Source: Dyella silvatica (GTDB lineage: Bacteria > Pseudomonadota > Gammaproteobacteria > Xanthomonadales > Rhodanobacteraceae). From it: a DNA stretch of 40,399 bases. The DNA lies in contig NZ_JAPDPE010000037.1 of the NCBI RefSeq assembly GCF_026283955.1, positions 1 through 40,399 on the forward strand. The letters run 5' to 3'. Below are positions 16,160 to 24,652 of the stretch, piece after piece. The position numbers and the translations under genes are program-made. The first letter of the stretch is position 1, and each line of letters begins with the position of its first letter. The notes beneath the pieces were generated by a model, which was given only the letters and a program-made list of their open reading frames with translations, searched no databases and had not been told where the DNA came from.

Positions 16160-17761
16160 ATGCGTTCCACGATGCTCGCGGTAGCTATTGCTGCCGGGTT
16201 GGGCTTAGCCAGTTTTGCGGTTCAAGCCCAGGATGCGGCTCCGGTTCATAGCAAGTCGCACACGAAGAAGGCGGTCAGCACCCAGACCTCGTCGCGCGAC
16301 GCGGAAATCGAGTTGCTGAAAGCTCAGCTCGCGGCGCTGCAGTCTAAGGTCGCGGAGTTGGAACAGCGCACTGATGCGCAATCCGACATCAACGTGTCCA
16401 CCGGCCAGAACGTCGAAGCCGTGCAGAAGGCGGTGGCAGCCACCGATGCCCAGGTGAAGAAATCGGCCGACAAGCTCTCCTACAAGGGTGTGAACATCAC
16501 CCTCGGCGGCTTCCTCGCCGGCGAAACGATTTATCGCAGCCGTAACGAAGGCGCCGACATGGCGACCAACTACAATGCGATCCCGTTCAAGAACGTGCCG
16601 ACCGCGCATACGGCAGAGACTCGTTTCTCCGCACGTCAAAGCCGCGTCTCGATGCTGGCTCAGGGCGACCTCAACGAGAACACCCACCTGAGCGGTTACG
16701 CCGAGCTGGATTTCCTCGGTGGCGCGCAGACCGCGAACGAGAACGAAAGCAACTCGTTCAACCCGCGCATCCGCAATGTCTACGCCGCGGCTGACTGGGA
16801 TACCCAGGGCCTGCACCTGCTGGCCGGTCAGAACTGGTCGTTGCTCACGCTTAACAGCAAGGGGATTACCCCGCGCACCGAGTTGACCCCGCCGCAGATC
16901 GACGCTCAGTACGTACCGGGCTTTACCTGGGCACGTCAGGCGCAGATCCGCCTGGTCAAAGACTGGGACAAGACCTACTGGTTGGGCGTCTCGCTGGAAA
17001 ACCCGCAGACCACGTTCTACAACAGCCCGAACGCTTCCAAGGCGCCGGTGCAGTCGGTCTACAACATCACCGCGGGTTCGGGCTTCGACTCGGCCAACAC
17101 GCTTTCGTTGAACCATATTCCTGACGTGATCGTGAAGTTCGCGGCCGATCCGGGTTATGGCCATTACGAGCTGTTTGCTTTGGGTCGCGCGTTCTACAAC
17201 CGCTATGGCAGCACCAACCACAACGTTTATGGCGGCGGCGTCGGTATCGGCGTGATCCTGCCGTTGATCGACAAGATGCTCGACTTCCAGTTCTCCGGCA
17301 TGAGCGGCAAGGGCATTGGCCGTTACGGCAGCGCGCAGATGCCGGACGTCACCTTTAACCCGAATGGCAGCCTCGCTCCGATCAAGGAGAACATGATGCT
17401 GGCGGGTCTGACCTACCACCCGACCTCCGATTGGGACATCTACGGCTTTGCCGGTCGCGAGCGTCAAGAGAAACAGGCATTCGATTACAAGGGTATTCCG
17501 TTCGGTTACGGCAACCCGAATTACAACAACAGCGGTTGCAACACCGAAGGTGCGGCCTCCTCGTTGTGCGTAGGCAACAGCAAAGAAATCTGGCAGGGCA
17601 CGCTGGGCTTCTGGTGGAAGTTCTACCAGGGCAAGTTCGGCAAGATGCAGTTCGGCACGCAGTACTCGCATACCGAGCGCAAAGCGTTCGACGGTGTGGG
17701 TGGCGCGCCGACCGCGAAGGAAGACATGGTCTTCACCAGTTTCCGCTACTACCCGTTCTGA
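16160..17761 (+). CDS. DcaP-like trimeric outer-membrane porin
   Basis: This is an outer-membrane channel. The precursor (533 aa) starts with a signal peptide (MRSTMLAVAIAAGLGLASFA, cleavage probably after VQA). A predicted periplasmic coiled coil follows (EIELLKAQLAALQSKVAELE, about residues 50-75), then a beta-barrel rich in alternating aromatic residues that ends in YYPF, the terminal-Phe signal for BAM insertion. The coiled coil plus barrel is characteristic of the DcaP family, whose members pass small anionic or dicarboxylate-like solutes. The start is supported by GGAGA about 7 nt upstream. An upstream triple PhoB half-site and the nearby pst cluster suggest it is induced by phosphate starvation and admits phosphate or phosphorylated compounds (inference). 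It is followed by a good terminator. Confidence 0.88.
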   Translation: MRSTMLAVAIAAGLGLASFAVQAQDAAPVHSKSHTKKAVSTQTSSRDAEIELLKAQLAALQSKVAELEQRTDAQSDINVSTGQNVEAVQKAVAATDAQVKKSADKLSYKGVNITLGGFLAGETIYRSRNEGADMATNYNAIPFKNVPTAHTAETRFSARQSRVSMLAQGDLNENTHLSGYAELDFLGGAQTANENESNSFNPRIRNVYAAADWDTQGLHLLAGQNWSLLTLNSKGITPRTELTPPQIDAQYVPGFTWARQAQIRLVKDWDKTYWLGVSLENPQTTFYNSPNASKAPVQSVYNITAGSGFDSANTLSLNHIPDVIVKFAADPGYGHYELFALGRAFYNRYGSTNHNVYGGGVGIGVILPLIDKMLDFQFSGMSGKGIGRYGSAQMPDVTFNPNGSLAPIKENMMLAGLTYHPTSDWDIYGFAGRERQEKQAFDYKGIPFGYGNPNYNNSGCNTEGAASSLCVGNSKEIWQGTLGFWWKFYQGKFGKMQFGTQYSHTERKAFDGVGGAPTAKEDMVFTSFRYYPF

Positions 17762-17826
17762 TCCAGGGCAGTTCGATCAGAGTCGGTTGATCCGGTTATC
17801 GGAAGGGAGTTCGACCCAAGGACGGA

Positions 17827-17858
17827 AAACGGCGGGCATAGCCCGCCGTTTGCTTTTG
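17827..17858 (+). terminator. Rho-independent terminator of the DcaP-like porin gene
   Basis: AAACGGCGGGC pairs with GCCCGCCGTTT around an ATA loop and is followed by TGCTTTTG, 65 nt after the porin stop. Confidence 0.85.
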
Positions 17859-17863
17859 TGCGG

Positions 17864-17897
17864 GCGTCACGATGGTTTTCTGCAACCATCGTGACGC
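17864..17897 (-). terminator. Perfect 14-bp hairpin after the efflux operon
   Basis: GCGTCACGATGGTT pairs with AACCATCGTGACGC around a 6-nt loop, 5 nt beyond the stop of the minus-strand outer-membrane factor gene and facing the porin terminator. It has no T-run, so it may work as a 3'-end stabiliser or a bidirectional barrier. Confidence 0.6.
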
Positions 17898-17902
17898 TTG
17901 GC

Positions 17903-19384
17903 TTAGTGGCTATCGGCTACCGTCGAACCGCCACTCATCGTTGCAACGCTCCAGCCACCGCCGAGGGCGCGGATCAGATCCACGCTGGCCTGCAGGCGAC
18001 GGGTGCGTACTTGTTCGGCTTGACGCTCCGCTTGCAGTGCGGCGGTTTGCGCGCTGACGACATCCAGATAACTGACGGCGCCTTCGCGATAGCGGTTGGT
18101 GGCGATGTCCTGTGATTGTTTGGCTGAAGTCGCCGCATCGTCTTCATCGTGGGCCTCGTCACCCAGGTTTTTGAGCAGCGACAGGTTGTCTTCGACCTGC
18201 TGGAACGCGCCGAGCACGATGCCGCGATATTGTCCTGAGGCTTCGTCGAAGGTCGCGCGGGCCTCACGTTCTTTAGCTCGGCGCAGGCCGGCATCGAAAA
18301 GGTTCAATGCAGCTAGCGGGCCGACCGCCCAGAAGCGATTGCCTGCGCTGAGCAGTGCGCCGTTGCCGGTGTTCTGCCAACCAAAGGCTGCCGACAAGCT
18401 GATGCTGGGATAAAACGCTGCGTGGGCTACGCCAATGGCTGCATTGGCGGCGTAGGTGCGGCGTTCGGCGGCGGCGATATCCGGGCGGCGTTGCAACAAG
18501 GTGGAGGGCACACCCAGTGGCGTGGAAGGCACGCTCATCGGCGTGGTTGCCACTGGCAGCGAAAAACTCGATGCCGAAGTGCCGACCAGGCTGGCGATGG
18601 CATGCTCGGTGAGCGCGCGTTGTGCGGTGACTTCGGCAGCCTGTGCTTTGGCATCGGAAAGCTGGGTGGTGGCGCGTGATACATCCAGTCCGGACGCAAC
18701 GCCACCGGCAAAACGATTCTGGGTCAGGTCGAGAGCCTGCTGATAAGCGCTGATCGAGTCGTGCAGGATGCGCGCCTGCACGTCATAACCGCGCAGACGG
18801 ATATACCGGTCGGCCAGTTGTGCCTCGAGGCTTAACTTGACCGAGGCCAGGTCAGCTTGCGCCGCTTGCGCCTGTGCGTTGCCTTCGGCGACTTCGTTGC
18901 GTACCCGGCCCCATAGGTCGAGTTCGTAGTCAGCGACGAATCCCACCGTGTTGCTGTCGTATTCGTCGGGTTGGTTGCTGCCCCGCAATGGGCGGTGATT
19001 TGACTGGCGATTATTGCTGGGCGAAGCGTTGAAACCCAGGTGCGGAAACAAGCCGGCGCGCTGCTGGCTCTCATATGCGGTGGCTTTGTCATAACGGGCC
19101 AAGGCGACGGCGAGGCTGGGGTTGGCACTGTCCAGGCTCGCTTCCAGGTCGCTCAGTGTGCGGTCGTGATAGACCGCCCACCAATCGCCGCGTGAGCTGT
19201 CATCGGCTGGCGTGGCTTGGGTCCATAGGCCATCGGCGGTTTTGTAGTTGGCCGGAATATCCAGCTTGGGCACTTGGTAAACCGGCGTCAGCGAGCAGCC
19301 ACACAGCGCGGCCGATAAACATAAGGCGAGCATGCGCTTGGTCGAGTACATGCGGGCTCGATCAATCTTGATGAGGCTGATCAT
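17903..19384 (-). CDS. RND efflux outer-membrane factor lipoprotein (NodT/OprM family)
   Basis: This is the TolC-like trimeric exit duct of a tripartite pump. The 493-aa protein has a lipoprotein signal with lipobox LCGC (around residues 27-30), then the start typical of the family (SLTPVYQVPKLDIP). Two outer-membrane efflux repeats follow, with long helices such as SLEAQLADRYIRLRGYDVQA and a repeated AALNLFDAGLRRAKEREARA segment. The start at 19384 has GAGGG 8 nt upstream and overlaps the adaptor gene by 23 nt. An ATG at 19351 would give a shorter, more usual signal peptide and cannot be excluded. It is the last gene of the permease-adaptor-duct operon. Substrates are not predictable. Confidence 0.92.
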   Translation of the reverse strand: MISLIKIDRARMYSTKRMLALCLSAALCGCSLTPVYQVPKLDIPANYKTADGLWTQATPADDSSRGDWWAVYHDRTLSDLEASLDSANPSLAVALARYDKATAYESQQRAGLFPHLGFNASPSNNRQSNHRPLRGSNQPDEYDSNTVGFVADYELDLWGRVRNEVAEGNAQAQAAQADLASVKLSLEAQLADRYIRLRGYDVQARILHDSISAYQQALDLTQNRFAGGVASGLDVSRATTQLSDAKAQAAEVTAQRALTEHAIASLVGTSASSFSLPVATTPMSVPSTPLGVPSTLLQRRPDIAAAERRTYAANAAIGVAHAAFYPSISLSAAFGWQNTGNGALLSAGNRFWAVGPLAALNLFDAGLRRAKEREARATFDEASGQYRGIVLGAFQQVEDNLSLLKNLGDEAHDEDDAATSAKQSQDIATNRYREGAVSYLDVVSAQTAALQAERQAEQVRTRRLQASVDLIRALGGGWSVATMSGGSTVADSH

Positions 19385-20567
19385 GCGGCACGCCCTCCGT
19401 AGCGGCGGCGAGGCGTACCTGGTCGCCTTGCATCAATGAGTCGGAGGGGTGATCGATGATCCGATCGCCGGGCTCCATGCCTTGATCGATTTCCAGCGTA
19501 TCGCCCAGGTCCATGCCGATATGCACTTTGCGCAGCACGACGCGGTTGTCTGCGCCGAGCACTGCCACCTGGGGGCCGGCGGCGCGGAAAATCAGCACGG
19601 TGGCGGGCAGGGTGATCAACTTGCTGTTGCTAGCCATCGGCATGCTTACTTCGGCGTAATCGCCAGGCATCAACTCACCATGCGGGTTGTCCGCCTCGAA
19701 CTGAGCCAGCACCGTGCCTGAGGCCTGGGTGACGGCGCCCGAGTTGCCAATCAACGTGGCCTGGTAGGTTTTGCCAGGATGTTCGAGCACGTTGAGGCTG
19801 ACCTGCATGCCCGGCTTGATCGACGCGGCGTAGCCCTGTGGCACCTGCACATACAAACGCATCTTGCTGGTATCGGACACGGTGAACAGGGCGGGGCTGC
19901 TCTCATTGTTGGCGGCGATCAAATCGCCGACGTCGGTCATGCGTCGTGTCACGGTGCCATTGAAAGGAGCCGTGATGCGCTTGAAGGATTCCATCGCGGC
20001 GAGCCGGTCGAGATCGGCTTGTGCCGCCAAAACGTTGGCCCGCGCGGCTTCCGCCTCGCCGCTTTTCTCATCCGCCTCTTGTTTGGAGACTGAGTTCGAG
20101 CGGAGCAGATTCTGCCAGCGCTTGTCGGTGGTCTCGGCCAGCCGCGCGTTCGCCTGTGCGCGCACCAGTCCGGCCTTGGTCTGTTCGTACTGTTGATCCA
20201 GCTCAGGCGTGTCGATGGTGCCGAGCACGTCGCCGGCTTTCACCTGGGTGCCGATGTCGCTGTTCCAGCTTTTCAGATAGCCGCCGACACGGGCATGAAT
20301 CGGTGCGCTGATCCAGGCGTCCAGACGGCCGGGCAAGGTCATCGCGTGCTGGCCGGTGCCGGCGATCGGTACGACCAGCTGCACGGTGGGTATCAGCTGC
20401 GCATCGGTCCATTTCACCAGCCGGTGGTAGTCGTAGGCGCGCACGGACAAGCCGATTGCGGTAGCCACCACGGCGAGTGTCAGTCCGATGATGATGGCGC
20501 GCCGCAGGCGTGGCGTGCGCGGGGGCGCGACGGCGATAGCGTCGCTCGTCTTGAGATCAGGCGACAT
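19362..20567 (-). CDS. RND efflux periplasmic adaptor (HlyD/MFP family)
   Basis: This protein bridges the inner-membrane RND pump and the outer-membrane duct. The 401-aa protein has one N-terminal membrane anchor (AIIIGLTLAVVATAIGLSV). A split lipoyl domain follows (ARVGGYLKSWNSDIGTQVKA before, ITAPFNGTVTRRMTDVGDLI after), flanking an alpha-helical hairpin (TKAGLVRAQANARLAETTDK). The beta-barrel and membrane-proximal domains complete it. The start at 20567 (MSPDLKTSDA) has GGAGA about 9 nt upstream and lies inside the 3' end of the permease gene (11-nt overlap). All three genes overlap, so they are one operon. Confidence 0.93.
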   Translation of the reverse strand: MSPDLKTSDAIAVAPPRTPRLRRAIIIGLTLAVVATAIGLSVRAYDYHRLVKWTDAQLIPTVQLVVPIAGTGQHAMTLPGRLDAWISAPIHARVGGYLKSWNSDIGTQVKAGDVLGTIDTPELDQQYEQTKAGLVRAQANARLAETTDKRWQNLLRSNSVSKQEADEKSGEAEAARANVLAAQADLDRLAAMESFKRITAPFNGTVTRRMTDVGDLIAANNESSPALFTVSDTSKMRLYVQVPQGYAASIKPGMQVSLNVLEHPGKTYQATLIGNSGAVTQASGTVLAQFEADNPHGELMPGDYAEVSMPMASNSKLITLPATVLIFRAAGPQVAVLGADNRVVLRKVHIGMDLGDTLEIDQGMEPGDRIIDHPSDSLMQGDQVRLAAATEGVPHDQPHQD

Positions 20568-23500
20568 GGGGGTGTTCTCCAAGCAGAAGTTCGGAAGAGG
20601 GCTGGGCCAATTCGCGGCCATGCACCAGGCTGAAAATCACTGGCACGAAGAGCAAGGTGGCAAAGGTGGCGAAGAGCAGGCCGCCGATGACGGCGCGGCC
20701 AAGCGGTGAGTTTTGTTCCTGGCTGAGCGCCATCGGCAGCATGCCGATAATCATCGCCAGTGCGGTCATGCACACCGGACGAAAGCGGGTAAAGCCTGCT
20801 TCAAGCGCGGCCTTGACCGGGTCGCCATGTTCGGCCAGGCGCTCGCGGCAGAAGCTGACCACGAGAATAGAGTTCGCGGTAGCCACGCCCATGCACATGA
20901 TGGCGCCGGTCAGTGCTGGTACCGACAGCGAGGTATGGCTGAGGAACAGCAGCCATACAATGCCGGCCAGCGCCGCAGGCAGCGCGGTAATGATCACGAA
21001 CGGGTCCAGCCACGACTGGAAATTCACCACGATCAACAGATAGATCAGTACAACGGCGCCGATCAAGCCGAAGAGCAAACCGCCAAAGGCTTCGTTCATG
21101 GTGCCGACCTGTCCATGCAGGCTGACCAGGGTGCCCTTGGGGCGGGTGCTGGCGAACTGATCCAAGACCTTTTGCACGCCACCGGCCACTGCGCCGAGGT
21201 CGCGGTCTTGCACCGAGGCATAGATGTCATAGGCCGGCATGATGTTGTAGTGCGAGACCACCGCCGCGCTGGGCTCGCGCGAGAACGTCGCGATACCACC
21301 CAGCACCTGGCTTGAACTATTGCCTGGCGCGGTCACCGGCAAGCTGGCCAGGTCGGCCATGGAATCCATGCGGTACTGCGGGGTCGCCGCGACGATGGCG
21401 TAAGACACGCCGTTCTTCGGATTCAGCCAGAACGCGGGCGCCACCTGCGAACTACCGGCAAGCGAGGCGACCATGCTGTTGGTCACATCGCGCTCGGTGA
21501 TGCCCAGGCCGTCGGCGCGCGTGCGGTCCACGTGTACGTTCAATTGCGGATAGCTGGTGCTTTGCTGCAGGCGTACATCGGCGATACCCGGCACTGCCTT
21601 GAGGCGCTTCATGATTTGCATGGCGTAGGCCTCGTTGCCTTCGCGATCGCGGCCGGTGATCGAGATATCCAGCGGTGCCGGTGCGCCGAAGTTGAGAATC
21701 TGGCTGGTCATGTCGGCGGGCAGGAAGGCAAAGTCGCTGCCAGGGAAGTTGCGTGGCAATTGCTCACGCAAGGCTTTGACGTATTCCGCGGCGGGGCGGT
21801 GATGCTCCTTCAGGGTGATCTGGATATCGCCGTCTTGTGGACCGATGGTGCCGCTGCTGTTGTAGACCAGATTCACTCCGCTCAATGGCAGGCCGATATT
21901 GTCGATGACGGAATCGAGCTCGTCGGCGGGAATCACCTTACGGATGGCTTGTTCGATGTGGTCGAACTCGGCCGCGGTTTCTTCGACGCGTGTGCCCATC
22001 GGTGCACGTACGTGCAAGGCGATCGACTCGGAATCGATCGAGGGGAAAAAGTCACGCCCCAGGAACGGCACCAGCGCGAACGAGGCCAGCACGAAGGCGA
22101 GAAAGCCGATGATGAAGCGGCGGCGATGGGTCAGCGCGATGGTCAGCGTCGCATAGTAAGTGTCGCGGATACTCGAAAAGCGGCTTTCGAAACCCTGCTG
22201 GAAGCGAACCATCCCGCGGACCAGCGCGCTGCGCTTGCGCGGCGGATGCTGGTCGCCTTCGTGATGATTGATATAGCCGTCTTCCGGATGCTCACCTGTA
22301 CCCTTTTCGGTGATGTGCGGCTTTAGCAAGTACATCGCCAGCGTCGGAACCAGGGTACGAGACAGCAGGAATGACGACGCCATCGCAAAGATCACCGCCA
22401 GCGCCATGGGCCGGAACAGAAAGCCGGCAATACCGTTAAGCATGAACATCGGCACGAACACGATGCAGATACACAGCAGCGAGACAAAGGCGGGGCCGAC
22501 GATTTGCTTGGCACCATCCATGATGGCGCTATGTACATCCTTGCCCTGCTCAAGATGCCAGTTGATGTTCTCGATGGTGACGGTGGCGTCGTCCACCAGG
22601 ATGCCGACCGCCAAGGCAAGGCCGCCCAGCGTCATCACGTTCAAGGTTTGCCCGGTGACGGAAAGCAAGGCAATCGCGGACAGAATCGACAGCGGAATGG
22701 AGATGGCGATGATCACCGTCGAGCGCCAGCTGCCAAGAAACACCAGAATCATCACCGAGGTCAGCAGCGCCGCGATGACGCCTTCGCGGGCCACCGAGCT
22801 GATCGCCGATTTGACGAAGATCGATTGATCGTTGAGCAAGGATACTTTCAACGATGGCGGTAGCGTTTCCTTGATCAGCGGCAACAGCTTCTTGATGCCG
22901 GCCACAACGTCCAGCGTCGATGCGTTGCCGTTTTTCAGCTCAGGCATCAGTACCGCACGTTTGCCATCCACGCGCACCACGTTGTTCTGCGGTGGCGAGC
23001 CGTCGCGTACATGGGCGACCTCACCGATGGTGATGGTGGCGCCGTCGACCGTTTTGATCGGCAAGTCATTCAATGACTCGATCGCGGTAGGGCTGTTATT
23101 TAACTGCACGTGGTATTCGTAGGTGCCGATTTTTGCGGTGCCTACCGGAATGATCTGGTTTTGCGCGACCAGCGCGTTACCCACGTCTTGCGCCGATAAG
23201 CCCTTTGCGGCCAAGGCCTGCGGATTGAGATCCAGCGTGACCTGGCGCTGCTTGCCGCCATACGGCGTGGGGATGGCGACGCCCGGCACCGAGACCAGGG
23301 TAGGGCGCATGAAATTCTGTGCGATATCGCGGATCTTCGTTTCCGAAAGATCGGTGCTCGACAGCGCCATCTGCAAGATCGGCACCGTTGAGGCGTTGTA
23401 GTTGAGGATTAACGGCGGCGTGATGCCCGGCGGCATCTGCTTGACCACCGTCTGCGAGATCGAGGTGACCTGCGCCGTAGCGGTGCGGATATCCACACCC

Positions 23501-23796
23501 GGCTGGAAGAAGATCTTCACCACACCGACGCCTGGCAACGATTGCGATTCGATGTGCTCGATATCGTTGACCGAGGTGGTGAGCTGACGCTCGTAGTAAT
23601 AAATCACCCGCCCCGACATTTGATCTGGCGGCAAGCCGTTATAGCTCCATACCACGCTGATCACCGGGATGCCGATGTTCGGAAAAATATCGGTGGGTGT
23701 TCGCAGCGCGGCAAGTGGGCCGACGATAAGAATGAGCAGCGCCAGCACGATGAACGTGTAAGGGCGGGATAAGGCGGTCCGGACTAGGCCAAGCAT
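20557..23796 (-). CDS. RND-family multidrug efflux permease (AcrB/MdtB-like)
   Basis: This is the proton-driven inner-membrane pump of the tripartite system. The 1079-aa protein has the canonical AcrB layout of two repeats, each with a large periplasmic domain. It starts with a helix (YTFIVLALLILIVGPLAAL) followed by RTPTDIFPNIGIPVISVVWS. The proton-relay aspartates lie in GILVDDATVTIEN (Asp402, Asp403), the hallmark of the HAE-type drug pumps rather than metal pumps. The second repeat shows LIYLLIVVNFQSWLDPFVII and GVATANSILVVSF. A charged cytoplasmic insert between the halves (EHPEDGYINHHEGDQHPPRK) makes it about 30 residues longer than AcrB. It is first in its operon; the promoter must lie in the 23797-24652 gap. 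Confidence 0.95.
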   Translation of the reverse strand: MLGLVRTALSRPYTFIVLALLILIVGPLAALRTPTDIFPNIGIPVISVVWSYNGLPPDQMSGRVIYYYERQLTTSVNDIEHIESQSLPGVGVVKIFFQPGVDIRTATAQVTSISQTVVKQMPPGITPPLILNYNASTVPILQMALSSTDLSETKIRDIAQNFMRPTLVSVPGVAIPTPYGGKQRQVTLDLNPQALAAKGLSAQDVGNALVAQNQIIPVGTAKIGTYEYHVQLNNSPTAIESLNDLPIKTVDGATITIGEVAHVRDGSPPQNNVVRVDGKRAVLMPELKNGNASTLDVVAGIKKLLPLIKETLPPSLKVSLLNDQSIFVKSAISSVAREGVIAALLTSVMILVFLGSWRSTVIIAISIPLSILSAIALLSVTGQTLNVMTLGGLALAVGILVDDATVTIENINWHLEQGKDVHSAIMDGAKQIVGPAFVSLLCICIVFVPMFMLNGIAGFLFRPMALAVIFAMASSFLLSRTLVPTLAMYLLKPHITEKGTGEHPEDGYINHHEGDQHPPRKRSALVRGMVRFQQGFESRFSSIRDTYYATLTIALTHRRRFIIGFLAFVLASFALVPFLGRDFFPSIDSESIALHVRAPMGTRVEETAAEFDHIEQAIRKVIPADELDSVIDNIGLPLSGVNLVYNSSGTIGPQDGDIQITLKEHHRPAAEYVKALREQLPRNFPGSDFAFLPADMTSQILNFGAPAPLDISITGRDREGNEAYAMQIMKRLKAVPGIADVRLQQSTSYPQLNVHVDRTRADGLGITERDVTNSMVASLAGSSQVAPAFWLNPKNGVSYAIVAATPQYRMDSMADLASLPVTAPGNSSSQVLGGIATFSREPSAAVVSHYNIMPAYDIYASVQDRDLGAVAGGVQKVLDQFASTRPKGTLVSLHGQVGTMNEAFGGLLFGLIGAVVLIYLLIVVNFQSWLDPFVIITALPAALAGIVWLLFLSHTSLSVPALTGAIMCMGVATANSILVVSFCRERLAEHGDPVKAALEAGFTRFRPVCMTALAMIIGMLPMALSQEQNSPLGRAVIGGLLFATFATLLFVPVIFSLVHGRELAQPSSELLLGEHPHVA

Positions 23797-24096
23797 GGAG
23801 AGATTCCGTGGGCGTCGGTGCGTTCAGTGCGCGATGCGGCGTGAGCTGATCTAAGCGGCGAGATAAAGAGAATGGTGGCAGCGGCGCGTCATCAGGGCGT
23901 ATAGGCGGTGGCGGAAAGGATTCAAAGACCTGCCCAGCCTAGGGTCGCTATGTCACGGACTGATAGAGGCTTTTCAGGGCCAGCAAATCATCTCAACCTT
24001 GCCTTATGGAAACCTTTTGGCCTCCCTTAAGCAGGGGGCAGGTTCAAGCATGGGTCAGCTTCAAGCGATGCCGGACGAGGTTGTTGATACAACCCC

Positions 24097-24126
24097 GTAG
24101 CCGCTTGTGAGCAAGCACTGGGCTAC
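24097..24126. repeat. REP-like imperfect palindrome
   Basis: GTAGCC-GCTTG TGAG CAAGC-ACT-GGGCTAC forms an imperfect hairpin. It resembles the short GTAG-headed REP sequences dispersed between genes in Pseudomonas and Xanthomonadales. Only one copy is visible in this window. Confidence 0.45.
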
Positions 24127-24179
24127 AAACGGGCGCTCGTTGCCACCATGCTTCAGCTGCCGGGCCGCCCCCCTCCCAG

Positions 24180-24203
24180 CCTCCCCCTGCAAGTAGGGGG
24201 AGG
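24180..24203. repeat. CCTCCCCC/GGGGGAGG hairpin, second copy
   Basis: CCTCCCCC pairs with GGGGGAGG around TGCAAGTA. The arms match those of the hairpin at 9999-10026, so this looks like a dispersed intergenic hairpin family. Confidence 0.5.
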
Positions 24204-24360
24204 GGCTAACGCCGCAAGCCCAAGAATTGAGGCAAACAGAGCACGCCGCTATTGCCGCTGCTGCAACCCTTGCCCTTGCCCTTGCCGTGGCTTTTGACCT
24301 TCAAGTCCCCTGTGCGTCGGTGAGGGCTGGACGATCAGGCCCGCAGGGGCATTGGCATGG

Positions 24361-24530
24361 ACTCCAATGCCTTTTCGTCAGGGCAGGACGCCCTGTCGAA
24401 AAGCCCGGTCAGCCGTCACGCACCCGAAGGGCGACAAGCGGGGATGGCCTTCTCTTGGGTTACTTTCTCTTGGCCACTCAAGAGAAAGTGACTCGGACCC
24501 CGGCAGGGGTTCGAAAGCCCGCCGCAGGCG
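24361..24530. repeat. Probable dispersed intergenic repeat with two hairpins
   Basis: This block holds a hairpin at 24372-24402 (TTTTCG-T-CAGGGC with GCCCTG-T-CGAAAA, one T-T mismatch). A perfect 11-bp hairpin follows at 24462-24489 (ACTTTCTCTTG with CAAGAGAAAGT), embedded in GGGTTACTTTCTCTTGGCCA. The latter pattern, followed by a CGG-rich stretch and CGAAAGC, is one I recall as a repeated intergenic element in Xanthomonadales genomes. That is memory, not a search result. It is not obviously transcribed as a gene. Confidence 0.5.
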
Positions 24531-24652
24531 AGCCAGGTCACGACACCACATCAAACAAGCTAAACGCTCGTCGCAGGCTAGCCAGATCGCGCTATCACCG
24601 CAAATAAACAAGCCCGACGCAGGCAAGTCAACTCAAGAACCCAACAAAAACC

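Larger units (their letters stand above)
23797..24652. other. 856-bp gene-free gap rich in hairpins
   Basis: No convincing gene was found here. It should hold the promoter of the RND operon (near 23797-23950, no clear boxes seen) and the 3' end of the histidine kinase message. From about 24070 onward it is a chain of hairpins: GGTTGT-TGAT-ACAACC (24079-24094) and the four listed separately. The short plus-strand open frames here have repeat-like Pro/Arg/Thr-rich translations and no ribosome site. Confidence 0.6.

Noticed and set aside
16205-17671. 488-codon minus-strand open frame opposite the DcaP-like porin
   Set aside because: The porin has a signal peptide, coiled coil, terminal Phe and terminator; the antisense frame has none of these.
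24061-24640. Possible insertion sequence in the large gap
   Set aside because: No transposase, terminal inverted repeats or target duplication were seen; only short hairpins.
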